A DNA stretch of 64,000 nt, taken from positions 38,501 through 102,500 of the forward strand of contig JAFMOC010000762.1 in NCBI GenBank assembly GCA_019802505.1, read 5' to 3'. The position numbers and the translations under genes are program-made. Shown one piece after another: positions 22,331 to 34,185 of the stretch; the first letter of the stretch is position 1, and every line of letters begins with the position of its first letter. The notes under the pieces are model-generated. The model worked only from the letters and a program-made list of their open reading frames with translations. It made no database searches and had not been told where the DNA came from. The DNA is from Corydoras sp. C115 (lineage: Eukaryota; Chordata; Actinopteri; Siluriformes; Callichthyidae).

Positions 22331-23716
22331 GACATTGAGGATGGAGATGGAGAGGAAGCTGGAGGTGGTTGAGATGAGGAGTTTATTGGCGTGATGTTAC
22401 AGCTAGAACGTTTGGGAGACGAGATTGAGGTTCTGTGAACATCTTCTCAGGACAGGGTGAGATGGAGAGCGATGACGTTCCGGCGCAGCCGAAAGAAAGA
22501 TCGTTTGTCATTAATCATCAGAACCTTGTTGATTTAAAAAACACCCATTTGGCCTCAAAGATTGGAAAATTATGCAGGAGGAGAACCGAAGGGCCTCATG
22601 GATCATAGCCTGCTTCCGACCAGGCGGCGGCATAGACGCTCAGAACGTGGTTTTAATGATGAGAGTGAGCAGCGCCGGGGCCCCCGAGCTCCCGTACGCT
22701 TTTATTTTCCTCTCAGCCTCAACACGCCGGAGTTCCAATGCAACACCGGCTCACGCCATCTGCGATCCACAATGACTCGTCCACCGAGAGCTGCTTTTGC
22801 AGCCGGAATGGGTCTAAGTACGGAACCTTGTTTGGGCCTTGCGGGGGAATTTACTCGCGGCTCAACATCATAAAGGAGACGGCGTGAGGATGAACGGCTT
22901 TAACCCGCCTTCACCTTCCACTCCGCACGCCGCCTCTGCAGCATCTGCCTCGGCGGGGCATCCGTTACTCGGCGTGATGAACGCGAATGAAGTCTTTAAC
23001 CCACGAAGGACGCGGGGAGCGTCAGCCGTCCGGAGCCCTGCATGACCATTAGTTGTGTTACGAGCGGAAAACGAACTCGCTCCCCGATGCACATAAAATG
23101 CTGTTCTATGCATCCTTTCTGTAACCATTGTAACCTTTATGTGAAAGTTCCTCTATGAAGATACCGGGTTCTCGGAGGCACCTCACCGGCGTGACCCTCG
23201 GGCAGCTGCGGGCAGTTCCACTGTGTAAAAATGTGACGGCGCTAGTGCGCCTGCATAGCCAAAACCCAATGTGTTCCAACACCGATAAAGCTCTTATCTC
23301 CGTCCGGCCGGATCTGCTCATTAACACAGAGTCATTCTCAGCCGCTCGCATTCTTCCACTTCATTTATTCTTTCCCACAGCGGAGAACAGCCTCGGCCCA
23401 AAAACCTGAGAACCTGCAATAAAAGGCCATTTTATCCCATCAGCACTCTGGCTCTCGGCAGCGCCGCATGATGTCCGAAACAAGGTCCTAGACTCGCTCA
23501 CTGCGTGACACACATGTTTCATAATAAGAACAAGAGTGCGACGTGTTTAACTTTAAATCTTTTTAAAGCCCGTTTTATTCAGTATTATCAGGAAGATGAG
23601 CGTGGAACGGTGTAGCGGAACCGACGGGGCCCGGGGGCGAACCTGCCGGAGGTTCTGCTGAAGGTCATTGTGCAGCTATATAAGATGGTGCAAGGAACAT
23701 GGCATGACTGTTTGTC
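22331..23716. other. Unique intronic sequence, 1.4 kb
   Basis: Mixed GC. Open frames up to about 105 codons on both strands without splice or family support. Confidence 0.4.
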
Positions 23717-24020
23717 CATCCGTCAATTATCTTCTGCTTAATCCTCTACTGGGGTCACTGGGGCGGGGGGGGTTCCGCATGCACATCCAGAGAACATTTA
23801 AGGTGCTGGGCAGATACATCCAGGACAGGGCGCCAATCCATCACTGGGCACTCACACACACTATATGTGGCAATTTAGAGCAGCCTATTCACCTTGAGAA
23901 CCCTAATTCATGTTTTTGGACTGTGGAAGGAAAGCGGAGAGCCTGGAGAGAACCCGCGTGGACACAAGGAGAACGTGGATACTAAACCAGATTGGGATTC
24001 GAACCTGGATCAGCACTAAT
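23717..24020 (-). repeat. Degenerate AFC-like SINE
   Basis: tcaattatcttctgcttaat, gctgggcagatacatccagg, ttttggactgtggaagg, gattgggattcgaacc. Confidence 0.85.
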
Positions 24021-24110
24021 AGGTTGTGGTGCTGAGCAATAAACAGTCATGATGCCTTCATCGGATCGGTTTGGTCGTCATGGTTACCTGCAGGCATTAC
24101 TATTATTATT

Positions 24111-24461
24111 ATTCATTCATTTATTATCTCCGCTTTATCCTCTATTAGGGTCGCGGTGGGGTTCCCCATGCCCATCCAGGGGAGAACGTCTCGGGCGCTG
24201 GGAAGATACACCCAGGACAGGGCGCCAATCTATTGCTGGGCACACACTCACTCACACAGACATACACTCTATATGGGGCAATTTTGAGAATTCAATTGAC
24301 TTGATCCATGTTTTTGGACTGTGGGAGGAAACCGGAGAACCCGGAGGAAACCCACGCAGACACGGGGAGAACATGGAAACTCCACTCAGATGGGGATTCG
24401 AACTGGGAATCCTTAGCGCTGAGAGGAGAACATGCTAAACCACTAAGCCATCTTGCCGCCA
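24111..24461 (-). repeat. AFC-like SINE, full length
   Basis: Tail (attc)n to head gccatcttgccgcc; all conserved blocks present in order. Confidence 0.92.
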
Positions 24462-24462
24462 C

Positions 24463-24499
<37 letters not shown>

Positions 24500-24600
24500 G
24501 TCCTCAATGTTGTCATTTTTGTTGTCATCATGTTTATTGTTGTTGTCGTCATCATCGTCTTTTTCTTCATCATCATTAATGTTATTATTATTTCGCGATG
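24462..24600. repeat. (ATT)n microsatellite and TTG/TCA-rich tract
   Basis: Pure (att)n to about 24500 directly abutting the SINE head, then gttgtcatc-rich low complexity. Confidence 0.9.
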
Positions 24601-25720
24601 TTTGGAGGTCTTAACCGGGTCCTGAAACCGGGTCCTATCCCGGTCCTGCTTGGTTGTCATTGTGGTTCTTCTCTGGTCGGTTAACAAACACTTGCTTCAG
24701 AGAAGGGAAAGGGAAAAATGGACCAGAACAGTCCCGCTGCCCCAGAGTCTGCCACAGCTGAGGGGTAACGGGTGTGTGTATGTGTGTGTGGGGGTGGGGA
24801 GGTGGTTCCAAACTAGCTGGCACATGGACACACATACAAATTCGGGAGTCAGTGAGTGTGAAATCGCTTCTTGGATTGCCCTGAGCTCCAGAAGAACCAA
24901 CCCAGCCAGCTGGCGTTGTTTCTCGGCCCGGTGAGGAGCCGCTCGCCTGGGCATCCGTCGGCCCGCAGCCATGCCGCAGACATCTGGAGGTTATTGTTCC
25001 GTCGGGCAGAATTATTCCACATGCGGCGGTGGCGGCGGCGGCGGCGGGGGCGGCGGGAGCGTTTCCCATTTCCGAGCGCCACTCGTTCCATGTTCGAGCG
25101 AGTTCATTTCATGCCTCAAATGTGAACGAGCGCTTGAGCAAATGCCAGGTGTGTGTTCCTCAACACACAGTCGCCGCGTGTCAATAAATCTAATGAGCTG
25201 AATTCCACTCTATACCGCCGAGATGAGCTGCAACGCTGCCAGAGACAATTAAATAATAATAAAGATGATAAATGACTAGATCATGTGTTTTAACTAGTAG
25301 TCCATTATAAGCACGCAAGTGATTCCATGGTAACCAGTCCCTCCTGCCCTCCAATTACCCATTAGCCTCAGACTGAAAATCCCATCACACTGAAGGCAGG
25401 ATATACTTAAGATGGATGAGAGAACGTTATTAGGAACCTGGGGCTTGAATGCCCAATTCTGTTCGGCTCAGACAGGGAAATATTAATAGCTGGTGAAAAA
25501 CGAGGCAGTAATCTATCAGGACCTTAGGCAGCTTTACTTGGCAGCCTGAATGAAATAAAGCCTACAATCGGTGTTCCAATTCATGTCAATTTATCTCTTT
25601 TTTTTTATCAGAGTCATCACTAAAGTTCTTCAACACTATTATGTTTTGGAGCCTGAAGTCTGCTCACAGAGAGAATTTACAGAGGTCCTCACATCACGTT
25701 CTGCATCATACAAGCACCTT
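24601..25720. other. Unique intronic sequence; 25190-25560 is a candidate conserved element
   Basis: Contains a CGG-rich stretch (25024-25050). 25190-25560 is AT-balanced, repeat-free and non-coding, e.g. ccaattacccattagcctca. It looks like a conserved vertebrate non-coding element, but this needs alignment. Confidence 0.4.
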
Positions 25721-28270
25721 GGTGTTAAGGAACTGACTGTTAAAACACCAACTGGTAAAGGACTGACTGTTAAGGAACCAACTGTTAAGACACCAACTGG
25801 TAAAGGACTGACTGTTAAGGAACCCACTATTAAGGAACTAACTGTTAAGGAAATTACTTTTAAGGAACCGACTGCTAAGGAACGCACTTTTAAGGAAATA
25901 GCTCTTAAGGAACCAAATGTTAAAGAACTGACTGTTAAGAAATCCAATATTAAGCAAATGGCTGTTAAGGAACTGACTGTTAATGAACTGACTGCTTTGA
26001 GACTGACTTTTAAGGAACCGACTGCTAAGGAACGCACTATTAAGGAAATGGCTGTTATGGAACCAAATGTTAAGCAACCAACTGTTAAAGAACTGACTGC
26101 TAAGGAACCCACTATTAAGGAACTAATTCTTAAGGACTTGACTTTTAAGGAACCGACTGCTAAGGATCCCACTATTAATGAAATGGCTGTTAAGGAACTG
26201 AATGTTAATGAAGGACTGCTACGAGACTGACGGCTAAGGAACCCACTATTAAGGAACTAATTGTTAAGGAATTGACTTTTAAGGAACCGACTGCTAAGGA
26301 TCCCACTATTAATGAAATGGCTATTAAGGAACCGAATGTTAAGGGACCAACTGTTAAAGAACTGAGTGCTAAGAAACCCACTATTAAGGAACTAATTGTT
26401 AAGGACTTGACTTTTAAGGAACCGACTGCTAAGGAACGCACTATTAAGGAAATGGCTGTTAAGGAACCAACTGTTAATGAACTGACTGATACAAGACTGA
26501 CTGCTAAGGATCCCACTATTAATGAAATGGCTGTTAAGGAACCGAATGTTAAGCAACCAACTGTTAAAAAACTGACTGTTAAGGAACCCACTATTAAGGA
26601 ACTAATTGTTAAGGACTTGACTTTTAAGGAACCGACTGCTAAGGATCCCACTATTAATGAAATGGCTATTAAGGAACCGAATGTTAAGGGACCAACTGTT
26701 AAAGAACTGAGTGCTAAGAAACCAACTATTAAGGATCTAATTGTTAAGGACTTGACTTTTATGGAACCAACTGCTAAGGAACGCACTATTAAGGAAATGG
26801 CTGTTAAGGAACCAACTGTTAATAAACTGACTGATACAAGACTGACTGCTAAGGAACCCACTATTAATGAAATGGCTGTTAAGGAACCAAATGTTAAGGG
26901 ACCAACTGTTAAAGAACTGACTTAAGGAACTCATTATTAAGGAACTAATTGTTAAGGACTTGACTTTTAAGGAACCGACTGCTAAGGAACGCACTATTAA
27001 TGAAATGGCTATTAAGGAACCGAATGTTAAGGGACCAACTGTTAAAGAACTGAGTGCTAAGAAACCCACTATTAAGGAACTAATTATTAATGACTTGACT
27101 TTTAAGGAACCGACTGCTAAGGAACGCACTATTAAGGAAATGGCTGTTAAGGAACCAACTGTTAATGAACTGACTGATACAAGACTGACTGCTAAGGAAC
27201 CCACTATTAATGAAATGGCTGTTAAGGAACCGAATGTTAAGGGACCAACTGTTAAAGAACTGACTTAAGAAACCCACTATTAAGGAACTAATTGTTAAGG
27301 ACTTGACTTTTAAGGAACCGACTGCTAAGGAACGCACTATTAAGGAAATGGCTGTTAAGGAACCGAATGTTAAGGGACCAACTGTTAAAGAACTGAGTGC
27401 TAAGAAACCCACTATTAAGGAACTAATTATTAAGGACTTGACTTTTAAGGAACCGACTGCTAAGGAACGCACTATTAAGGAAATGGCTGTTAAGGAACCA
27501 ACTGTTAATGAACTGACTGATACAAGACTGACTGCTAAGGAACCCACTATTAATGAAATGGCTGTTAAGGAACCGAATGTTAAGGGACCAACTGTTAAAG
27601 AACTGACTTAAGAAACCCACTATTAAGGAACTAATTGTTAAGGACTTGACTTTTAAGGAACCGACTGCTAAGGAACGCACTATTAAGGAAATGGCTGTTA
27701 AGGAACCGAATGTTAAGGGACCAACTGTTAAAGAACTGAGTGCTAAGAAACCCACTATTAAGGAACTAATTATTAAGGACTTGACTTTTAAGGAACCGAC
27801 TGCTAAGGAACGCACTATTAAGGAAATGGCTGTTAAGGAACCAACTGTTAATGAACTGACTGATACAAGACTGACTGCTAAGGAACCCACTATTAATGAA
27901 ATGGCTGTTAAGGAACCGAATGTTAAGGGACCAACTGTTAAAGAACTGAGTGCTAAGAAACCCACTATTAAGGAACTAATTGTTAAGGACTTGACTTTTA
28001 AGGAACCGACTGCTAAGGAACGCACTATTAAGGAAATGGCTGTTAAGGAACCGAATGTTAAGGGACCAACTGTTAAAGAACTGACTGCTAAGAAACCCAC
28101 TATTAAGGAACTAATTGTTAAGGACTTGACTTTTAAGGAACCGACTGCTAAGGATCACACTATTAATGAAATGGCTGTTAAGGAACCGAATGTTAAGGGA
28201 CCAACTGTTAATGAACAGACTGCTTTGAGACTGACTGTTAAGGAACCAACTGTTAAGGAAACGTCCTCTA
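25721..28270. repeat. Large 15-bp minisatellite with 343-bp higher-order period
   Basis: Units of the type ggaactgactgttaa in the same strand sense as the 20.7-22.0 kb array. Super-repeat landmarks (ttgacttttaaggaaccgac) recur at about 26960, 27303 and 27646, a period of 343. Since 343 is not a multiple of 3, and some units carry a short deletion (ctgacttaag), the frames break at intervals. Both strands are open in the intervals; not evidence of coding. Confidence 0.95.
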
Positions 28271-29204
28271 TCGGTATCTGCACCCTGTGAATCAGTAATC
28301 TCTGTGTCAGATGCCCTTATGAGCAAAAGACATTTCTATTAACTAGAACTAAAAACAAGAACCCAACCTGCCAACCCAGCAGCTGACTTGATACATCGGC
28401 CTCAGAGTTCATGATAAATATTGTGGATATGATCAGTAATCTCATCCGTAATTAGTACGTATTGTTTCCTCCCCATACGAAGCCCTGCTGCAGCGTGCGA
28501 GCGGTTTTATAGTGTAAGCAATTCCCCAGCAGCCCTCACCCGAAAGCCTTTATCTAATTAATATGTACTTTTCTAATCTTGCTCAATTTTCCGCAGTAAT
28601 TGTCGTCTTAAGGGGGCCGTGACTGTCCTGTGAATAACAACATCATCCAGTTTAATGGCTCCATACGAATCATAACCAGCTTCATTACGGTGTCTGACGG
28701 GGGGGGGGCAGGATGTCAGCTCGTGTCTGTTCATAACGGGCTGCGGATGAGGCTCGGTGAAGTGTTCAGTGTTGGGAGGGTTATCAGTGAACGGTGCACT
28801 AGAAGCCTATTTAGCAGAAACAGAACTGAACTTGTTTTACAGAAAGAAAGTTTGTTTAACAAAAACTGAAGCCGGTGCCAGTTGGTGTTTTCGCCCCAGT
28901 TAACGGTGAGAGAGCTGAAATTAGAACATGGCATTTATAGTCTGAGAGAACGCGTGAGAATGGAGGGGAACATGAAACAACATCAGCCGAGAAGTCGAGA
29001 AACACTTAAAAATCTAAAATCACATGTCAGAAAAAGAAACGAAATGGAAAGAGATGAATAAAAATTACAATAGGGAGTTCATCGGTTTCCTAATTTATAG
29101 AATAAAATATAAAATATCAAAGAAAGCAAGAAATAGAAAGAGAAGTGAATGAGAATGAAGGAAGAATAAAAAAAAAATAACGCAAATATAAAAGTATAAA
29201 AGGA
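28271..29204. other. Unique intronic sequence; candidate conserved element at 28480-28620
   Basis: 28500-28620 (aagcctttatctaattaata, gcagtaattgtcgtct) is repeat-free. 28868-28950 resembles 32580-32690 (ggtgttttcgccccagttaa), so a low-copy repeat lies there. A-rich from 28975. Confidence 0.4.
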
Positions 29205-29217
29205 ACTAAGAGAAAAT

Positions 29218-29563
29218 TCATTCATTCATTATCTTCTGCTTTATCCTCTATTAGGGTCGTGGTGGGGTTCCCCATGCCCATCCAGGGGAGAACGTTTCGG
29301 GTGCTGGGCAGATAGACCCAGGACATGGCACCAATCTATCGCTGGGCACACACTTACTCACACAGACACACTCTATATGGGGCAATTTTGAGAATTCAAT
29401 TGACTTGACCCATGTTTTTGGACTGTGGGAGGAAACCGGAGAACCCGGAGGAAACCCACGCAGACACGGAGAGAACATGGAAACTCCACCCAGTTGGGGA
29501 TTCAAACCGGGAAACCCCAGCAGCGAGAGGAGAACCTGCTAACCACTAAGCCACCGTGCCACC
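29218..29563 (-). repeat. AFC-like SINE with 13-bp target duplication
   Basis: Full length. The direct repeat actaagagaaaat lies at 29205-29217 and 29564-29576. Confidence 0.94.
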
Positions 29564-29569
29564 ACTAAG

Positions 29570-29900
29570 AGAAAATACTGAACAAAAAAAAGTAAGAAAC
29601 ACAGAAAGGAAGAAGAAAATGAGAACGAAATAAATAAGTTAAGAGAAGAGGAAAGAAATGGAGACAGAAATAAAAAGGGGAGTGGAGAAAATAATGAAGG
29701 AAGAAAGAAAAGAGAAAAAGAAAAGAAAGCAGGGAAGGAAGAATCGACTTGAAAAGGGGGTGGAGAGTACGGGAAGAAACGAAAACATGAAAGAGGGACG
29801 AAATGAAAGACGGAAAGTTATAAAAAAAAAAGGGAAAATTAGAGAGAAATTAAAGAAATTTAGAAAAAAAAAAATAAGAGAGGAGGTGGAGGAGGAGTCC
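29570..29900. repeat. Long purine-rich (A/G) tract
   Basis: About 330 bases that are almost entirely A and G on the plus strand (e.g. gaaggaagaaagaaaagaga). The 113-codon Lys/Glu-rich frame here is compositional. Confidence 0.85.
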
Positions 29901-30796
29901 CGACAATCACCTACAGCTCGTCATCCTCTTTTCTCTAGTCTTTTATCGTCGGAACTCCATGTTAATGCTCGTGATCTCAAAAAAGAGACGAACAATTAAA
30001 CCAACGCGACGTGATGGACAACAATCCACAGAGAACACGAACAGTCCTGAGAGTTCCTTAATTTAGCAACAAGGTCATGGAGCGCTAAACGCCTCTTCAC
30101 TCCGCCGTGCTGCTCCGTGTGTACAGAGTTTAGGTTGGTGCTCGTCAGTGGGTGGACGTCCTTCGGCGTCCTGGCTCGGTTCTGCGTCTCTAAATGGCTG
30201 CACAGAAGGTAGGGACATGTGAGGGGTTAGGGACACGGCGAGAGGGGCGCACATCCCGGTCCCCGGAGACCCTTTAGTCCTGCCATGCCGTTTGTCATTT
30301 CTGGGTCACTTTGGATGCCAGAACGGGGGCCCTTATGCCGATGGGAAGGACGTTTGCATAAAGCGCAGGTTCTCCGGAGTTCTGGTTCCACGCGGGGGTG
30401 GGGTGGGGGGGGGGGGGAAGCTGTTGCCGGTAGTTTGGTTCTTGTGCCCTCTAATGTGATTTGAGTTGCCATGACAGTCCGTGTCTGCGGATATAACGGT
30501 ACTCATTACAGGTAAATGTCAGAGCATCCGCTATAATGAGCATGTTTACATGTAAAGCGTAGCATGTGCAGAAGCTCGGCGCCGTATAATGAGGCTCGCG
30601 CTCGGCGCTTACAGACAACTAAACCGACGGATGTTTAAAAAACAAGCTCCGGTCCAGACCCCAGGGACGAGCCGCGGGGCCCGGCGTCGTGGTTTACCGA
30701 CGCAGACTTACTGCGACTTACGGGGAGCTGAAAACGACGTTCAGCGTTTTAATATTTAAAACATTTATTATATTATTATTTCAATTTCAAATATTT
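29901..30796. other. Unique intronic sequence
   Basis: A G-rich run lies at 30390-30418; otherwise nothing recognised. Confidence 0.4.
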
Positions 30797-30804
30797 ATTA
30801 TTTA

Positions 30805-31243
30805 AGGCGGCACGGTTCTCCTCTCAGCGCTGGGGATTCCCGGTTCGAATCCCCATCTGGGTGGAGTTTCCATGTTTCTCCCCCGTGATTCGGTTCGCGT
30901 GGGTTTCCATATTTCCTCCGGGTTTCCTCCGGTTTCCTCCCACAGTCCCAAAAACATGGAACAAGTCAATTGAGTTCTCCAAATTGCCCCATATAGAGTG
31001 TGTGTGTGTGAGTGTGTGAGTGCCAGTCCTGGGTGTGCCCAGCGATAGATTGGCGAACCCCCCCCCCCATGACCCTGGGTCTATCTGTTCTCCTTTCAGT
31101 GCCCAGCGAATCCCCCGAAACGTCTCTCCCCTGGATGGGCATGTGGGGAGTGATATATTGCCCCCCTGTTCCCTGCCCAGTGCCCCCCCCCCCCCCCCCG
31201 CGACCCTAATAGAGGATAAAGTGGAAGATAATGAATGAATGAA
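30805..31243 (+). repeat. AFC-like SINE, degenerate with insertions
   Basis: Head lacks the A-box half (ggcggcacggttctcctc) but keeps ggttcgaatccccatc. Internal C runs and small duplications make it about 440 bases. Confidence 0.88.
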
Positions 31244-31250
31244 TTATTTA

Positions 31251-31602
31251 GGGCGGCACAGTGGCTTCGTGGTTTAGCATGTTCTCCTCTCAGCGCTAGG
31301 GATTCCCGGTTCGAATCCCCATCTAGGTGGAGTTTCCATGTTCTCCCCGTGTCTGCGTGGGTTTCCTCCGGGTTCTCCGGTTTCCTCCCACAGTCCCAAA
31401 ACATGGATCAAGTCGATTGAGTTCTCCAAATTGCCCCATATAGAGTGTGTCTGTGTGAGTGAGTGTGTGCCCAGCGATGGATTGGCGCCCTGTCCTGGGT
31501 CTATCTACCCAGCGCCCGAAACGTTCTCCCCTGGATGGGCATGGGGAACCCCACCGCAACCATAATAGAGGATAAAGCGGAAGAAAATGAATGAATGAAT
31601 GA
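31251..31602 (+). repeat. AFC-like SINE, full length, tandem with the previous one
   Basis: Begins right after the attattta repeat that ends the previous copy. A similar attattta follows its own tail, so it was inserted at the earlier target duplication. Confidence 0.9.
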
Positions 31603-31689
31603 ATATTTATTATTTATTTATAAAGTAAAACACTTTAAATCCTCAAAGTAAAAGAGTGAAATAAATAAACACATGAGGGTTAAATATCG

Positions 31690-32016
31690 CATCTTATTAT
31701 CTTCCACTTATTCATCTACTAGAGTCGGTGTGTGGGGGGGGGGGGGTTATTTGTTACCATGCCCATCCAGGGGATATCGTTTTGGGTGATGGGCAGATAT
31801 ACCCAGGACAGGGCGCCAATCTATCAATGGGCACACACACACTCACACACAGACACTGTATAGGGGCAATTTACAGCAGCCAATTTTCCTTGAAGTCATG
31901 TTTTTGGACTGTGGGAGGAAACCCGAGAACCTTGAGAGAACCCATGTGGACACAAGGAGAACATGGAAACTCCACCCAGATTGGGATTTAAACCACTGAG
32001 CCACCGTGCCGTCCCT
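31690..32016 (-). repeat. AFC-like SINE, degenerate
   Basis: ttcatctactagagtcggtg, gatgggcagatatacccagg, gggcaatttacagcagccaa, gattgggatttaaaccac. Confidence 0.87.
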
Positions 32017-32019
32017 GGG

Positions 32020-32708
32020 GTGGTATTATTTTACTGGGGTGATGTTTTCAGCTAAACGTATTTGTGGCTGTTAAATGTATGAATTTCATGATTTTAAATT
32101 TCTGAATTTTTTCGGACTTTTTTTTTTACTTTAATGAGCAGAAATCCGATGAAACCTGAAAAATCACACATGGTGCACGTGACCGGTTTGCAAGAAATCA
32201 GCAAAGCTTGAAACGACTAATAAAGATATTAAAAATAGAGTTTTAATTCGGCCCGTCTCCAGGTCTTTGCTCACTGCATCCTTCATCGCGTCTTCAGATT
32301 GCACCGCTCTCCTGATCACGTCGAATTCTTTCCTGTGAGGAGCTTTAATTCGTGATTATTCCATCCGTCATTTCGTTTCTGATGTATATATCCGTTATGT
32401 GAATCCTCGCCGTTTCTAAAAACACCGTAACCTCGTATTAACGAGTCAGACAGCAGCGATGGCTGACGACGTGCTGCTTGTAGGCGAGCGAGCAAGCGGC
32501 ATATGCGCTGTAAATAAACACCGGCGAACTTGGACGGAGTGAGAAAATCCAACGTGAACATTTCCATAACGAAATGACAGGAGGCCAATTGGTGTTTTGC
32601 CCTAGTTACACGCGGCGGCGCCGAAATTAGAACACGGCCTTTTGAAGTCTGCAAAAGATGCGTGATGGAGAAAAGGTGGAGGATGTGAGTGCAAACTTAT
32701 TTAGAGAA
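32020..32708. other. Unique sequence, with a low-copy repeat near 32580-32690
   Basis: ccaattggtgttttgcccta and gccgaaattagaacacgg resemble 28868-28950; no exon recognised. Confidence 0.4.
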
Positions 32709-32912
32709 GGATTAATGAGTGCAGACGTCATTCAGGCTTTTATAGCTGCTTCCCGATTACCATAAGGGGGCGCCACATAAAAAATCAAGAAAAGAGCCAC
32801 AAGACATCCGGGTCCCTCCTACTCATCCGGGTTTGGGTCCAGCGAGTTACGACCATTCGGCATGTCTATAAATGTATTAAAAAACACATGCCGGCACAGG
32901 GAGGACATGCAG
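32709..32912 (+). repeat. Direct repeat of the sequence flanking the prodomain exon
   Basis: gattaatgagtgcagac, gattaccataagggggcgcc, ctcatccgggtttgggtcc and aacacatgccggcacaggga parallel 34432-34675, which begins about 20 bases from the exon 3 acceptor. Confidence 0.85.
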
Positions 32913-32986
32913 ATGCCATACAGACTCTGTGGGAATCGAACCTGTGGAGACCTTCTAACCATGAGACTAAAACACTAAACCTCTGC
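32913..32986 (-). repeat. tRNA-SINE head fragment
   Basis: tgtgggaatcgaacctgtgg and aaccatgagactaaaacac read as a reversed SINE head. Confidence 0.6.
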
Positions 32987-33317
32987 ATCTTCCACTTTAT
33001 CCTCTATTAGGGTCGCGGGGGGGTTCCCCATGCCCATCCAGGGGAGAACGTCGCTGGGCAGATACACCAAGGACAGGGCGCCAATCCATCGCTGGGCACA
33101 CACTCACTCACACAGACACACTCTATATGGGGCAATTTGGAGAACTCAATTGACTTGATCCATGTTTTTGGACTGTGGGAGGAAACCGGAGAACCCGGAG
33201 GCAACCCACGCGGACACGGGGAGAACATGGAAACTCCACCCAGATGGGGATTCGAACCGGGAATCCCTAGTGCTGAGAGGAGAACGTGCTAAACCACTAA
33301 GCCACCGTGCCGCCCAC
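32987..33317 (-). repeat. AFC-like SINE
   Basis: Full body from ccactttatcctctattagg to ccaccgtgccgccc; the tail repeat is missing at the left junction. Confidence 0.92.
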
Positions 33318-33369
33318 TGCATCAAACTAACCTAATGTAAATAAATAAATCAACCAATAAAGTTTAACA

Positions 33370-34054
33370 GGACGGCACAGTGGCTTAGTGGTTTAGCATG
33401 TTCTCCTCTCTGCACTGGGGATTCCCGGTTCGAATCCCCATCTGGGTGGAGTTTCCATGTTCTCCCCGTGTCTGCATGGGTTTCCTCCGGGTTCTCCGGT
33501 TTCCTCCCACAGTCCAAAAACATGGAACCAATCAATGGAGCGCCATGTAGAGTGTGTGTGTAGTCACTATATAGGGGCAATTTACAGCAGCCAATTTTCC
33601 TTGAAGTCATGTTTTTGGACTGTGGGAGGAAACAAGAGAACCTGGAGAGAACCCATGTGGACACAAGGATTAAATAAATCAACCAATAAAGTTTAACAGG
33701 ACGGCACAGTGGCTTAGTGGTTTAGCATGTTCTCCTCTCTGCACTGTGGATTCCCGGTTCGAATACCCATCTGGGTGGGTTTCCATGTTCTCCCCGTGTC
33801 TGCATGGGTTTCCTCCGGGTTCTCCGGTTTCCTCCCACAGTCCAAAAACAAGGATCAAGTCAATTAAGTTCTCCAAATTGCCCCATATAGAGTGTGTCTG
33901 TGTGAGTGAGTGTGTGCCCAGCGATGGATTGGCGCCCTGTCCTGGGTGTATCTGCCCAGCGCCCGAGACGTTCTCCCCTGGATGGGCATGGGGAACCCCA
34001 CCGCGACCCTAATATAGGATAAAGCGTAAGATAATGGATGGATGGATGGAGATG
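33370..34054 (+). repeat. Duplicated AFC-like SINE inside one target duplication
   Basis: Two heads start at 33371 and 33700, a 329-base period that includes copied flanking DNA (taaataaatcaaccaataaa). The first copy is a chimera, its 3' part (33560-33668) being SINE sequence in minus orientation. The second is complete to 34045. The direct repeat aagtttaaca at 33360-33369 and 34055-34064 encloses the whole block. Confidence 0.9.
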
Positions 34055-34185
34055 AAGTTTAACATTAAAAAGGCAACGAATGAAGAACGAATGTACGATG
34101 TGTTAAGTTTGACCGACAGACCACTGACGGCGTGTTGCCCGGCAACGTGTTTCTGATGTCAGAAAAACCTGTGAAAGTGCATTAC
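34055..34185 (-). other. cdh4: 5' end of intron 3 next to the prodomain exon
   Basis: Unique sequence beginning with the gtaatg donor. The duplicated SINE block ends about 130 bases from the exon. Confidence 0.7.

Larger units (their letters stand above)
19388..34185 (-). other. cdh4: cdh4 intron 3 (between the two cadherin exons)
   Basis: A 14.8-kb intron in phase 0, defined by the gtaatg donor at 34185 and the cag acceptor at 19388. It contains two large 15-bp-unit arrays, about 13 full or partial SINEs and some unique sequence. Sequence below 19193 should be intron 4 and sequence above 34412 intron 2; neither is closed inside the window. Confidence 0.8.

Noticed and set aside
24635..25201. 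Open frames near the CGG-rich stretch as an exon
   Set aside because: A ggtgag-like site is present, but the peptides are Arg/Gly/Pro compositional and frames on both strands are equally open.
25571..28290. Repetitive structural protein gene (KEPTVKELT repeats)
   Set aside because: Open on both strands, higher-order period 343 is not a multiple of three, frames are broken by shared deletions, and it lies inside an intron on the opposite strand.
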